The notes under the pieces are model-generated. The model was not told the origin of the DNA. It searched no databases and saw only the letters and a program-made list of their open reading frames with translations. 64,000 bases of DNA, from positions 372,001 to 436,000 of the forward strand of contig JAQGDQ010000049.1 of assembly GCA_030141605.1 (NCBI GenBank). The letters run 5' to 3'. The DNA comes from Tubiluchus corallicola (Eukaryota; Priapulida; Priapulimorpha; Priapulimorphida; Tubiluchidae). Every line of letters begins with the position of its first letter. Within the stretch, counting starts at the first letter, position 1. Both the position numbers and the translations under genes were made by a program. This document shows positions 20,601-28,975 of the stretch, piece after piece.

Positions 20601-23534
20601 ACCAAATTTTTCGCATCAATACAGCAATTATCGATAGGTCTCATTATTGCTAACCTCCCCTACCAGCTACTAGTGTCTTATCACCAACAGAGCCAGAACT
20701 CTAACATTATCAGCGCTTGCACAAGTAAATATTTATAACGTAGCAAAGTTATCTATTTATATCTGTATTCTCTAGTCTAGATATTACCGTTTCAGCTGCA
20801 CCAATAATGTCAAGCTGATCACGGATCGCACATGGCAACGTCATCGCCTGAATTGGAGTTGGAGCAGAAAAACCCAGTGTTCTGAGAGCTTGCAAAACTA
20901 GTTCAGGAACAAACAGTTGCTCCCAAGCTGATACATCACAGTCTGTACAAAGAAAATCACTAACAATAATAACAGTACCGAAAACAATAAAGTCAAAGTA
21001 AACCCTCACCATAATATAAGCTTTTACAACATAAAATCCGACTCTCATTAAGAATATTAAATTTATTTTATTATAAACTTACTGTAAACCGTGTTTCTTT
21101 TTATTTTTATCAACTCATTCTCAGTGGTATTAAATTCGAAGAACTGCCATTTTTTGTTGCGCGAGACGAATGAGGTACGAGTATAGTCACGAAGTCACCA
21201 AAGATCGCTATACAAACATTGGTAAGCAAAAACTTTCTGTAACTCGTACGTCATTCTTGCTCACTCGTGCCAAGGGCACGAAACATGGCAATCTTTACAG
21301 CAATGCATGTATTTGAATTTGCCGGAAAAGGGTAAGTTATTTAAAGGTCCTATGACACCATTTTTTTATGTTTTTTAAGCATAGGCAGAATTACATATTT
21401 CCTAATTTTTTAAACAGCTCTGATGCATGTTTGTATGGGATATAGTAACTTAAAATAAGTGCCGTTGGTACTGTCACCAATATTATTGCCTGCCATGACA
21501 CCCAGTGCTGTGACGTCACGTTAGGAAGCGGCAATTAAAAAAAAATAAAAAATAACTTTAGCTAGGGTAGACTAACAACACAAGTATGTAAAAATATAAG
21601 CTTTTTAACAACTAAATTTAGTTTTTACATAGAGCTTACCCTGAGATCCAGCTGTCTCAGTATTAGCCATTCCAATTTCCACAATATCCCTTTGAGGGAC
21701 ATCAGGTGTTTTCTTTCTTTTCCTTTTACAGTCCCTTCTGGCTCTTTTTGACTCCACATTTGTTGATGTGGCATTTTCTGCACATAATTTAAATAATTAA
21801 TGTATATAGTTCAAAGTGATAGTTAAGCTAATATATGAAGCACAAAGCCAATTCAATCTGGATTGCATCACATTCTTTTAACAATTTTATGATTTACACA
21901 AAACTGCTCTCTAAATTAAATAAACATGAATTTCAATTAGATAAGGGCTACAGGTGTGATCTGACATTACAAACATCAAGATTCTGAATGATTTTCCATC
22001 GAAGATAATTTTGATTAGACTTGAAATCATCTTGTATTCATAACATCATCATGCTTGTCAAGAAGTGGAAATTTTCTTACCATTTGTCTTATTAGTCCTT
22101 CTGTTGACTTGAGATTTTGGCTTGTTATGGTGTACGCTTTCTGCAGCATCAAGTTCTCCTAATTCAACAACATAGTTAGGTACTTTCTGCAATACAAGGT
22201 GCACAAAACATTTAAAATTCATTTGGAGAGAGATCAAAAACCCTAAACGTAGTGCCTATGGTTTAATAAATTTTACAAGTACAATTTATAAACTAAGTAA
22301 ATGGGCTAATATAACTATCGTAGAATTCTGTTAATCTACAGGTCAAAAATTTCATATAATTGCTAAATATGCACAAATACAAAATCTGATACTCAAGCAC
22401 TTATCAGCAAATTGTTCATGCACACAAAACACCAACTAACATGTCATAAGCACAAGTAACACAAAAAGAAATATTAGTACAATAAGGGAAAATGTCAAAG
22501 GACAGTTTAACAGACTAGATATCCGTGAGTTCCCATTTGAAAATTTGATTACATTGTTTCAACAAATTAAGATGACCTAGTTGCTAATCCAGATAATAAA
22601 TAAGATAAAAAAATGTCCAAAAATAGGCGGCACCTATTATTTACGAGTACGAAAGAGCTATTGGTGGCTCATTCATTGGCAAAAGGTCAAAAGGCCCCAG
22701 GCTGCTATTCACAGATCTATTTTAAATCAATCAAATATAGCACCTAATACTGGTACGATGGGACTTGGGAATATTTTTAGTGTCATGGTATTGCCGTAGT
22801 TAACAAACTTAAGGGTTTTCCCTTACTGTTCTTTATACCATTAGTTCTCCAAACTATAGCTCACTTTTTGAAATGTGTCAGCTTAGGAGTACATATCAAT
22901 AAATTTCAGTGACAAAATTATTAGTTTTCGAACTCACTTATTATTTAATGAATGGAACTAATAAACATTAGTTGGGGGCTAACGTTAATTTCCATATGAC
23001 AAACAAACTGCAAAAGTTTTGGTTGGCATTTCAGGTTGCCTGTAACATGCAACAATTCATGCCTGAGATAACAACCCAGTCCGCATTGTGAATTTACAAA
23101 AAAATACATGACATATACCTAATTTTAGTAAATGTAAAAAGAGGATGGTAAAGTTTTTAAATACATAAAATATACTAGATGCATAATCCATATGCACATA
23201 GGTACACGAATAGTTACCATCATTTCAGATTACGAGAACAACTTTCTTAACAAACAATACTTAACCACATTAATCATAAAAATGATTAACTATTAATTAT
23301 GCTCTCTACACCACATAGATAATATCTAGAAAACCTGAAAACCTTTTTAGATGATTCTGCTATAGTTGTTTCATTGTTAATGCTGTAAAATGACTGGTCA
23401 TCCACAATTTCGTAATCAGTTACTTCTTCTATGCAAGCTAAATCATCAAAATCATCTTCTGCAACACCAGCGTCATTAGCTTTCAATTTAAGCTTTTTCC
23501 AAGTACCGCAAATATGCAATGATTTCTTTTCCAT
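4776..23534 (-). CDS. DDX24: ATP-dependent RNA helicase DDX24 (Mak5-type DEAD-box), 16 exons
   Basis: DDX24 is the animal counterpart of yeast Mak5, a nucleolar DEAD-box helicase of large-subunit ribosome assembly. Sixteen exons join in phase to 784 codons plus stop; the human protein is slightly longer. All motifs are present: Q motif GFSAPTPIQ, motif I AETGSGKT (split over exons 4/5), Ia [39 protein letters not shown] and HRSGRTAR. Family marks outside the core are the N-terminal GTWKKLKL with [12 protein letters not shown], the acidic insert between motifs I and Ia, FPVDSKYL, and a basic C-terminal tail. The start at 23534 (MEKKS) is the first Met after a possible acceptor ending gatatag, so a further upstream coding exon cannot be excluded. 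Introns carry SINEs, LINE scraps, MITEs and one nested GPCR gene. Confidence 0.95.
5344..5409. repeat. 33-bp tandem duplication spanning the DDX24 exon-15 donor
   Basis: Two identical units, 5344-5376 and 5377-5409. On the minus strand each contains ACAATTTTTG followed by GTGAGAG, a good 5' splice site. The two donors are 33 nt apart and in the same phase. Confidence 0.93.
5396..5559 (-). CDS. DDX24: DDX24 exon 15 (alternative donor extends it to 5363)
   Basis: Encodes [25 protein letters not shown] and a Tyr/Pro stretch like the human region after the helicase core. Using the first donor gives a junction PTIF-D. Using the duplicated donor adds 11 residues ([11 protein letters not shown]) without a frameshift. 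If neither is used, translation ends at the TGA on 5337-5339. Confidence 0.85.
5853..6150 (-). mobile_element. Degenerate LINE 3' fragment (CR1/L2-like)
   Basis: Read on the minus strand it gives [20 protein letters not shown], then [10 protein letters not shown] and a stop-interrupted continuation. This is the usual C-terminal tail of CR1/L2/Jockey-type reverse transcriptase polyproteins. It lies in DDX24 intron 14. Confidence 0.65.
6313..6430 (+). mobile_element. tRNA-derived SINE, degenerate
   Basis: Contains tgaatggttagcgtagatgc (box A-like) and ends tgcaaaatttttcagac, a tail shared with other copies in the window. Box B is eroded. Lies in DDX24 intron 14. Confidence 0.45.
6584..6758 (-). 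CDS. DDX24: DDX24 exon 14
   Basis: Encodes [20 protein letters not shown], then [10 protein letters not shown] and [18 protein letters not shown], matching the post-helicase segment that distinguishes DDX24/Mak5 from other DEAD-box proteins. The donor is gtatcc, phase 2. Confidence 0.92.
6870..7000 (+). mobile_element. Partial copy of the 14.4-kb TIR element (right end)
   Basis: Repeats the right-hand 130 bp of the element at 14415-15348, including ttgagtcaatta motifs and the terminus ggcgcctattg followed by TA. The left end is missing. Confidence 0.7.
7177..7294 (-). CDS. DDX24: DDX24 exon 13 (motif VI)
   Basis: Encodes [16 protein letters not shown], the arginine-finger motif VI, and ends CKTLNKG in phase 1 at donor gtattg. 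The end of this exon with its donor is duplicated at about 8240-8345. Confidence 0.95.
7695..7798 (-). CDS. DDX24: DDX24 exon 12 (motif V)
   Basis: Encodes [19 protein letters not shown] and [12 protein letters not shown]. This is motif V, which couples RNA and ATP binding. Donor gtaagg. Confidence 0.95.
8196..8268 (+). mobile_element. tRNA-derived SINE fragment
   Basis: Carries the box B-like gtgtttgaatccc followed by agtggacatgcaaaatttt, shared with the copy near 17.9 kb. It directly abuts the exon-13 relic and may have come with it. Confidence 0.5.
8240..8345 (-). pseudogene. Relic duplicate of DDX24 exon 13 end plus intron start
   Basis: On the minus strand it reads [10 protein letters not shown], matching [10 protein letters not shown] of exon 13, followed by the same gtattggtga donor and diverged intron. 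Homology to about 7098-7210 runs over some 105 bp. Only the last 12 or so codons of the exon are present, with no acceptor, so it is a relic and not an alternative exon. Confidence 0.8.
8558..8620. repeat. (AAT)n microsatellite
   Basis: About 21 uninterrupted trinucleotides in DDX24 intron 11. One frame reads as poly-asparagine but is not a gene. Confidence 0.95.
9099..10028 (+). CDS. Class A (rhodopsin-like) GPCR, single exon, nested antisense in DDX24 intron 11
   Basis: 309 codons encode a complete seven-helix receptor. There are two N-terminal sequons (N4, N13), TM1 at about 17-43, TM2 with [10 protein letters not shown], a TM3 disulfide Cys near 93, and [15 protein letters not shown] at its end. 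TM4-TM6 follow, and TM7 ends NVFIY with a basic tail [11 protein letters not shown]. Three class A switches are altered: DRY is ERF, the TM6 CWxP region reads FYLGYAP, and NPxxY reads NVFIY. The ATG at 9099 is preceded by caaa and followed by G, a good initiation context. The upstream tctgtgcag could be an acceptor of a 5' UTR intron. The C-tail is very short. The ligand cannot be inferred. Intronless, lineage-expanded receptors of this type are common in invertebrates. Confidence 0.93.
   Translation: MEGNASDYVNTGNNTLQVAFDIFSIVLGVAIIIFNVVVIVIITKSHNLHKPLYYILCNLSIADLLAGLFLIIQTTAFTLMDQSSKNLVACGVLYNCPMQCISSSVFFYFLASFERFVSIVHPFRYHTLFTDRKVKIYTAFLWVFLFLTLISNIMFYVWDGKILDKCLSAPNGLLMHTIVTSLKIWIPIMAVIFIYIYAMILKTALRQAHEIQITSRTYDKDCQADNSQFTAKLKPIKTLGILVAIFYLGYAPSVASTFSLYNRGETPVVNRDSYYWFMLPAYCNSLANVFIYTAKLEEFRREIKKNLRF
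10083..10190. repeat. Degenerate TACTGTAAT tandem array
   Basis: Ten or so imperfect copies of the core actgtaat(a/g), including the self-complementary portion ATTACAGTAATACTG. It starts about 55 bp after the GPCR stop codon, probably within its 3' UTR or terminator region. Confidence 0.75.
10823..11000 (-). CDS. DDX24: DDX24 exon 11 (motif IV)
   Basis: Encodes [20 protein letters not shown] and [18 protein letters not shown], the start of the second RecA-like domain. Donor gtaata, phase 1. Confidence 0.94.
11547..11647. repeat. 50-bp perfect tandem duplication
   Basis: Two copies of a unit including tagcttcaaagcacttagaa with no mismatch between them, in DDX24 intron 10. This implies a very recent event. 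Confidence 0.93.
12327..12445 (-). CDS. DDX24: DDX24 exon 10
   Basis: Encodes [20 protein letters not shown] and a linker ending CSKEDK. This joins the two RecA domains. Acceptor ttgttag, donor gtacat. Confidence 0.9.
12866..12993 (-). CDS. DDX24: DDX24 exon 9 (motif III)
   Basis: Encodes [14 protein letters not shown], which contains the SAT motif, and a lysine run ([12 protein letters not shown]). Donor gtaagt, phase 1. Confidence 0.94.
13133..13190 (-). mobile_element. SINE-like fragment, eroded
   Basis: On the minus strand it reads gtgttcaagccctagtaggg, a box B-like motif in the position seen in other SINE copies here. Too short for a firm call. Confidence 0.3.
13997..14115 (-). CDS. 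DDX24: DDX24 exon 8 (motif II, DEAD)
   Basis: Encodes [20 protein letters not shown], the Walker B DEAD box. It begins GEPHLQQ in phase 0, which fixes the unusual GC donor of the preceding exon. Confidence 0.95.
14415..15348. mobile_element. 934-bp TA-flanked TIR transposon, non-autonomous
   Basis: The left end CAGCAGCCGCCACTTAATAG and the reversed right end CAGTAGGCGCCGCTTAATAG form an inverted repeat extending into GACTCA. TA flanks both sides. Subterminal ttgagtcaatta motifs repeat near the right end. The interior shows broken minus-strand reading frames (for example [18 protein letters not shown]) that could be a decayed pogo-like remnant, but no intact transposase. Confidence 0.78.
15536..15710 (-). 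mobile_element. LINE C-terminal fragment
   Basis: The minus-strand reading [20 protein letters not shown] is typical of the last domain of CR1/L2-type LINE polyproteins. It sits in DDX24 intron 7. Confidence 0.65.
15852..15962 (-). CDS. DDX24: DDX24 exon 7, ends in a GC donor
   Basis: Encodes [20 protein letters not shown] and [15 protein letters not shown]. Continuity with the next exon (GEPHLQQ) requires the donor CAG|GCAAAG. No GT donor nearby gives an open phase-0 junction. This is therefore a GC-AG intron, the minor but well-known U2 variant. Confidence 0.9.
16432..16690 (+). repeat. Interspersed repeat with tRNA-like segment
   Basis: Shares aaaaccggacccaatcttaa, the region around aatgatttacgtgaaagaa and catttgcgcagct with an inverted copy at 43330-43575. 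Both then run into a box A-like segment (here cagttaaatgggtactagca). Probably a SINE family distinct from the gtgtttgaatccc family. Confidence 0.6.
17286..17519 (-). CDS. DDX24: DDX24 exon 6 (motif Ia)
   Basis: 78 codons, starting [10 protein letters not shown], with an acidic Ser-rich stretch, then [20 protein letters not shown] and AQYTDIR. The insert between motifs I and Ia is a DDX24 trait. Donor gtaagt. Confidence 0.95.
17870..17945 (-). mobile_element. tRNA-derived SINE
   Basis: The minus strand carries a box A-like segment (gtggtataacaggcagcata) and box B-like gtgtttaagtcccagtgaca, spaced as in a tRNA. A related tail lies near 18060-18100. Confidence 0.55.
18262..18382. repeat. Purine-rich (GA)n tract
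   Basis: About 120 bp almost wholly G and A on the + strand (gagaaagagaaagaaagtga and similar). Mirror-symmetric blocks could form triplex DNA. Located in DDX24 intron 5. Confidence 0.85.
18551..18643. repeat. Twin palindromes in a 67-bp tandem duplication
   Basis: Two hairpins at 18551-18576 and 18618-18643, each with perfect 11-bp arms (TAAGATTTTGC and its complement) around 4-bp loops TATG and CATA. The flank ctgtttttcattgagttatt versus ctgtttctcatacagttatt shows that the whole unit was duplicated. Confidence 0.92.
18690..19100. other. GC-richer unassigned repeat-like block in DDX24 intron 5
   Basis: Base composition differs from the surrounding AT-rich intron (agccctgggcgggggaca, ggggtcccccaaatt). 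Includes a perfect 16-bp palindrome at 19014-19029 (CGTGACTCGAGTCACG). No exon or known element end recognised. It continues into the 148-bp array. Confidence 0.5.
19105..19550. repeat. About three copies of a 148-bp tandem repeat
   Basis: Landmarks such as atcaaatgaaaggtctc (19254, 19402) and gcaaaaa(t/c)cgacaaatggg (19333, 19481) recur at exactly 148 bp. The first copy is more diverged. Short open frames across it are by-products of the repeat. Confidence 0.88.
19616..19765 (-). CDS. DDX24: DDX24 exon 5 (end of motif I)
   Basis: Begins [17 protein letters not shown], completing the Walker A motif started in exon 4, followed by an acidic stretch ([10 protein letters not shown]). Donor gtgaat. 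Confidence 0.95.
20788..20942 (-). CDS. DDX24: DDX24 exon 4 (Q motif, start of motif I)
   Basis: Encodes [38 protein letters not shown] and DIIGAAET. The last three residues begin motif I. Donor gtaata, phase 0. Confidence 0.96.
21640..21777 (-). CDS. DDX24: DDX24 exon 3, basic linker
   Basis: Encodes [19 protein letters not shown], a likely nuclear/nucleolar localisation stretch, then [10 protein letters not shown]. Acceptor tgtgcag, donor gtaagc. Confidence 0.85.
22081..22186 (-). CDS. DDX24: DDX24 exon 2
   Basis: Encodes [20 protein letters not shown] and a basic Asn-rich end. Phase 0 in and phase 1 out fit both neighbours. Acceptor ttgtattgcag, donor gtaaga. Confidence 0.82.
23343..23534 (-). 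CDS. DDX24: DDX24 exon 1 (first coding exon)
   Basis: [19 protein letters not shown] then [20 protein letters not shown] matches the conserved N-terminal block of DDX24. The donor reads AAAAAG|GTTTTC, which is weak, but only this position keeps the frame into exon 2. The open frame extends to 23585, but gatatag just upstream of the ATG looks like an acceptor. Confidence 0.85.
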
Positions 23535-23585
23535 CACCGACCTGTCACCTATATCAAATGTTTCAAAAAATGTCATTATGATCAC

Positions 23586-23999
23586 AAATTTATTTTATAT
23601 AAAAAAATAAATACACACTTGCTTCATGTTCAATACTCGTTTCCTGGCTATGTAAATACAAGGATAAACACTATGTACACACAAAGAGACTGATAGTCAA
23701 CAACTCAGATTAACATTTCATGAGCATACTATGAATGGGTTTTAATCTGTTAGAAAAATAGTTAGCAGATTACCAGCATTCCCAATATTAATTGTTTATT
23801 TATTGTTTCTGTAACTAACATAAAATAGCTTTTACTGCTCTTCTGAAAGCAACCTATATTACATTTCGATGATATTTCAAAAATATTAGCGATAAAAACC
23901 TTTGTACAGCTCATAAATTTTCAATTCAGTTTGATAATTTTGTTTCTTTTTTGAATTTATGAAGAATCAAACGATATACCTAATACAAATGAATGAATA
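23586..23999. other. DDX24 5' flank
   Basis: AT-rich sequence where the 5' UTR and promoter of DDX24 should lie. No TATA or CpG cluster stands out and no exon was recognised. Confidence 0.4.
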
Positions 24000-24257
24000 T
24001 AGAGAGGAAGTACAGTACATGGCGCCGCAGTACATGGATTAGGCCATCATCAGTACATGGATAACGAGATGTCGCGCAAAAGCAAACGTCCAATTCAATA
24101 TTCTGAATTGTTCGTCCAACGTGCTCTCTGTAGGGCATGGAGTATGCCACTAGCCGAAGTAGGACACCGCCGCTAAAGTGCATGTGCTAAATTTGTGGAA
24201 AAGCAGTGTCGTACATGAGCAGCCCAAGCAGGGCACTGGCGATTTCTGTCAAGAATC
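24000..24257. mobile_element. Palindrome-rich element, copy A
   Basis: Ends gtcgtacatgagcagcccaa, then gggcactggcgatttctgtc. This matches the reverse complement of the element end near 26655-26700. Several agtacatgg motifs repeat at the left. No coding capacity. Confidence 0.6.
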
Positions 24258-24494
24258 GAGAATTATGAAATCATGAAACATAAAGCTAAATTTGTTTTAG
24301 AAAAAAAGTAACTTTAGTTTGAAATCTATTTCACTGAATCTTCACATAGTCTGGAAAAAAATTCAGCATTATTCTTATTGTTTATCGCTGACCCATTTTC
24401 ATTATTTTTACTGGAGCTATATTTTGTTCAATGAATCTACAATTGACGTACTTCGATATCGCTTTAGTTTTTTCTTTTTGGTTATTCCTATGAA

Positions 24495-25165
24495 TTCTGT
24501 CTCTTGAGTTAAATCTAAATTGTTGTTTTTGCTATTTTGTTAATTTAAATATTGTTTCATACCATTTGCTATATTCATTGAATTATGTTGCCACCTAATT
24601 ATAAACTCATCTGAATTCATTATCCTAATATCTCCCTAGTTATTCATCTTTATTTTTCTTTTTAAAATGTGATTATTATCATTTTCCTTGTCTGTACTTG
24701 TCAGGTTATATAATTTCCTTTAAATTTGGATAGAGGTGCTTGACCAGGTGATGATTTACTCATGGCTTGACATTGCTTCATTTTTTTGCTTCTTATGTTG
24801 GATTGAGTCTCTTGACTTAGATGTAATTTTTTTTTGTTTTTGTTGAGTTTAAATTTTCTGTTTTGTTTGCTAATTTAAATCTTGACTCTTCTAATTGCCA
24901 AATTTATTTACTGTTTCTAAATTTAAACTCATTTGAACTTGTTGCCACATTTTTTTGTAAAGTAGCCGCTTATTTTCATTTGTACATACCTTACTTGACA
25001 GGTCACTTAATTTTGTTCAATTTGGATAGTGGTGGTTGACTTGGTGACCCTTGGTCTTTTTGCCAACCCACCTCTTTTCCGTCTTTATTTTAGTTTTTTG
25101 CTTTTGTTTATGTTTATTTTGTAACATTCAGAGACAAATAAATTATTTACTTACTTATTTAATGC
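24495..25165 (+). repeat. Two diverged tandem copies of a repeat ending like a LINE 3' tail
   Basis: Shared blocks include gtctcttga(g/c)tta, a T-rich stretch, and aaactcat(c/t)tgaa followed by gttgccac. They appear near 24500-24610 and 24808-24950. The right copy ends acaaataaattatttacttacttatt, split here as an AATAAA-like signal plus short-repeat tail, as in CR1/L2 LINEs. Confidence 0.5.
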
Positions 25166-25338
25166 ACTTGTAATGCATGTATATGTTTATTGCGAAATAA
25201 ATCTATGACGAGTATTGAATTGAAAAAAATGACCAATTGGTCTTTTGCTGCTCCTTGAACTATGAATTTATTTTCACACATCAAAATACAATATCATACA
25301 CAGTAATAAAAACTAAATAAAATGATTTGAGTAGTGCG

Positions 25339-25378
25339 AGGTGAGTGTACGACCATACGGTCATTAACACACTCACCT
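25339..25378. repeat. 40-bp hairpin
   Basis: Outer arms AGGTGAGTGT and ACACTCACCT (10 bp, perfect) enclose inner arms GACC/GGTC around ATAC. Nothing coding nearby; it lies just left of the foldback cluster. Confidence 0.8.
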
Positions 25379-25559
25379 TACTTAAAAGAAAAAAATATTA
25401 TAGTTATGCGTGCTTGTGTAGATAACTTAATATAATTGTTGTAATAAAGTAAATGATGTAATAATAGCAAGGAAACATAAGGAAAACAATAGTTTCTTAA
25501 ATAAATAAAAGATTATGATTATGTATTGACGTTTTCAAATATTGTTATTAAATAAATAA

Positions 25560-25975
25560 GAACAGCGGACGCTGCCAGTACGGCTAAACACTCAATTCGC
25601 GACCCGTCTCTAGTGTCCTACTGGGGCTGCACATGTACGCCAATTGTCCTACTCCGCTCCCAACACTCTCTTACCTCTAACTTAAGCCAATATTACAAAA
25701 CCCGCTACAAGGTCGATTATGTGACCACATCCAAATTTATCTCAACATGTGTACCATCAAAAACCAAAAATCGTGCAAGGATACTGTTGGGAGCCGTTTG
25801 GACCACTGCGCCAAGTAGACCAATTGGTCTACTTGGGCTAGCCTAAGTAGACCGCGGTCTACATGGGCTAGCCCAAGTAGACCGCGGTCTACTTGGGCTG
25901 CCCAAGTAGAACACTAGAGACAGGTCGTGAATTCAGTCGTTAAGTGTACTGACACCGTCCGTTGTGCTTGTTTAT
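25560..25975. mobile_element. Foldback/MITE element with about 90-bp inverted ends, copy B
   Basis: The left end (cagtacggctaaacactcaa, gacccgtctctagtgtccta) and the reversed right end (cagtacacttaacgactgaa, gacctgtctctagtgttcta) pair over about 90 bp. The core contains ggtctacttgggct palindromes, including a 36-bp near-perfect palindrome at 25852-25887. No reading frame of note. Confidence 0.75.
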
Positions 25976-26759
25976 GTAATAATAATAATTAAAAACGTTA
26001 ATACACGTTGAATAATTTATTATACATCTAATAAAATAAAAGAATTTTATTCTGAGCTGGTAGAACGGACAATATTAAATTTGGTTTCGATATTAATGTT
26101 GTTGAAGTGAAAAAACCTCACTTTTTTGCGAATTCAACATTTGTTTAAGGTATATCATTTTTGATTTTGTCTCACTTCACAAACAGGTGATCCGTTTCAC
26201 TACCTCTTGGGCAAATAATTGTTTTCTTATAAGTAAACGTTCTAGCGATCTATGTGTCCTACATGGGCTAGCGAGCCATGTAGGACAGTGCCCTACATGT
26301 TACAATACTACTGATAATATTAAAACTAATTATCCTTGCTTTTCTTAAATGTTAAAAATTACTTTTTGGTGTTGTGAAGGCTTAGCAGCATCTGTCTCAT
26401 TTTTAAATTTGCAATTATTTCTGTAATAACTGTGTGCAGAATTTCTCTCTTTAAAGCATTAGATACTAGGTTTAATGTTATGATATATTAATGGAGTTAA
26501 TCATAATGATGAAATTATTGTAAGAAATGCATTTGTAAATTGCCAAGGAATATCCATTTCTAAAAGAAATTTTGTTTTATGCTTTATTATGTCATAACAA
26601 TACTTATAAACAATGGTAATATAAACTGGAAACAAGTTTTGCCAGAGCAAGTTTCTCGACAAAAATCGCTAGTGTCCTACTTGGGCTGCCCATGTAGGAC
26701 ACTACTTTTAGCGCATCAAGTGGTCTACTTGGCGCAGTGGTCCAAACGGCTCCCAACAG
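25784..26759. mobile_element. Foldback unit bounded by perfect 39-bp inverted repeats
   Basis: Positions 25784-25822 and 26721-26759 are exact reverse complements (ctgttgggagccgtttggac and onward). The unit overlaps copy B. It also contains a further palindromic block at 26250-26300 (gtcctacatgggctagc) and another at 26671-26702. This suggests nested insertions of related elements. Confidence 0.78.
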
Positions 26760-26884
26760 ATCTAATGACTAAGAGTAGGATCCACAAAGAAATCTTCGTG
26801 CAGCGTTTATGATATTCATTTCACTTCTGCTTTATTTATACTATGAATAAAATTAATATGAATTAATATAATCAATACTTGGAT

Positions 26885-27250
26885 TAAGCAGTTAAGCAGC
26901 AGAAGGAAGTTGACGGTTTTCAAAGACGCCTCTATAGGAAATTACTAGCAGTTAAATGGCCTAACAGAATATTCAACGAAAACCTGTATAATGTAGTTAA
27001 GAAGAATCCTTGGAGTTAACAAATACAAGCAAAAAGATTGCACTGGATTGGGCATGCGCTAAGATAACCCCAAGTGTCTTGTCCTCCTCCTATAGCATTA
27101 TGTAAAGCTCTTGAAACGACAAAAAAGCCAAGAGGACGTTAGCTACTTATATATGTAGATATACTGCAAAACGATTTAGCAATACAATTCTAGATTTGAG
27201 GAATGATGCATCTTGGGCAGTGGCAGCAGACGGGAATGGGCGGCATCAAC
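26885..27250 (+). mobile_element. LINE reverse-transcriptase C-terminal remnant
   Basis: With stops it reads FQRRLYRKLLAVKWPNRIF, then KKNPWS and RLHWIGHALR. It is the same family as the element at 29930-31515, which has FQRRNYRNILGIRWPKKI and RLRWIGHMLR. 5'-truncated and dead. Confidence 0.75.
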
Positions 27251-27289
27251 AGGTGGGATGTTCCATATTTTTTATGACGTAGTAGCACT

Positions 27290-28230
27290 GAAGCGATGAC
27301 AACTTGGGGCCTTGGGCCCATTTTTATTACTTATTAATGATGCAGTCAATGACATTTTTTATTACTTATTAATGATGTAGTCAATGAATGTGGACCGCCT
27401 GTCCCCAATAAAGTATTCGCTGATGATACCAAATTTTATTCAGTTCGTAAGTACAGCAATGAGCTTCAAGATACTCTAGTTTAATTTAATGCCTGGTCTC
27501 TAGAGTGGCAAGTCTCTAGAGACTAGGAAGTGTTAAATTTTAAATCCAGGGTTGGACACTGGTTTTGATTACGAGCTCAAAAATATTATGCTTCCCACTG
27601 TCAGTAGGTCAAGGGATTTGGGTGTCATTATTGACTCTAAACTCACTTATAAACTCATTAAAAATGCATTTTATGTTACTGGTGTTATTTTTACTTAAGT
27701 GGTTTTTAACAAAAGCCATAGGTGCTCTTACCAATGCTTAAGTGCCATCAATTTTGGAATATTGTTCTGCTGTATGGAATCCTTTATTGAATATATATGA
27801 CCAGAATGCATATACTGGTCTTACCAATGCAATTAAATATGTGCAAAAATCGTTCACACGTGCAGGTTGCTTGGCAGGTCTGCCCATAGAATGGGTTACC
27901 CATAGAAGGAATGATTACGTGTACTCGGTATGGACCCACAAAAACTTAGAAGGATTGGAGGTGACCTGATTATGGTTTTCAAAATCGTTAGAGTTGATCT
28001 ATGTTTAACTGATGCATCATAATGTCACAGTAAATTCACACTTAGCTCGACCACTATGAGGGCCGGGCCATCCTTATAAACTTTTTCTTCCTAGGGGTGA
28101 AAAACTGCAAGACAAAACTTTTTCTTTGTCAGAACTGCATCACTTTGGAATTCTCTTCTTTCTCATGTTGTCATGGATCCCTCTTTAGCTTCCTTCAAAC
28201 TCTCTAAAAATTGTAATTAATGATCATCTC
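27290..28230 (+). mobile_element. Degenerate CR1/Jockey-like LINE
   Basis: Broken frames give NKVFADDTKFYSVRKYSNEL (the F/YADD catalytic box), MPSILEYCSAVWNPLL, and later VRTASLWNSLLSHVV with DPSLASFKLS. These are in the correct order for a CR1/Jockey RT and its C-terminal tail. A 35-bp tandem duplication lies at 27321-27390. Many stops and frameshifts. Confidence 0.75.
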
Positions 28231-28975
28231 AAAATGTTTTGCCAGTTTAAAGGACACTTTTGATTGTAGTGGTCTCCTAAATTCTCATGCACATGCAATT
28301 TGTAAATATTTATTTTACAATAGCCATTAACCATTTATATGGTTTACCTGTATGCATTGTTGAAATTTTATAAATTCTCACCCAAGTGTCTCTTTCTGCT
28401 TATCTGTCGTAATTGTATAAAGTTTTCGATGATCAATACTTTTATTGTACTAACTTGTCGGGCTCCTTAACTCACTGTTGCAAAGTTGAAAATAATTATG
28501 ATACTGTGCATTAGATTTTTTGTGCCTTGTAGCACTGGTTGCTTTAGCACTTGAAATTTTTTACTATTTATTTGTGCATTATTACTTCATTAAAAGTGCA
28601 AATTGAATTCAATGCATCACAATCAAGGAAAGTGCTAAACTTACTCTTGGCAAAATATGGCACAGTACCGCCAAGGTCTCCTCAGTTTAATTTATTAATT
28701 ACTATTAGTTAATTGGTCATATTTATAATATAAGTGTCTATTTTTTTTGCAGTTTCCCAGATTACTGATTGATGTTCTGTTGCAATAAATGAACTTGAAA
28801 CATGAAAATAGCTTACAAAATCTAGGAGACCAATAACCATAACATGGTTTTTAAGGTCCCTCCTCAGCGATTTTCAAAATTGAGCCAGATTTGATGCTTC
28901 AACAATTAGCAAAAGCTCAAAACAGAAAATTGTGGGTTGCCTTACTGGACTCGAAATCAGAAGATGTAATAGGGT

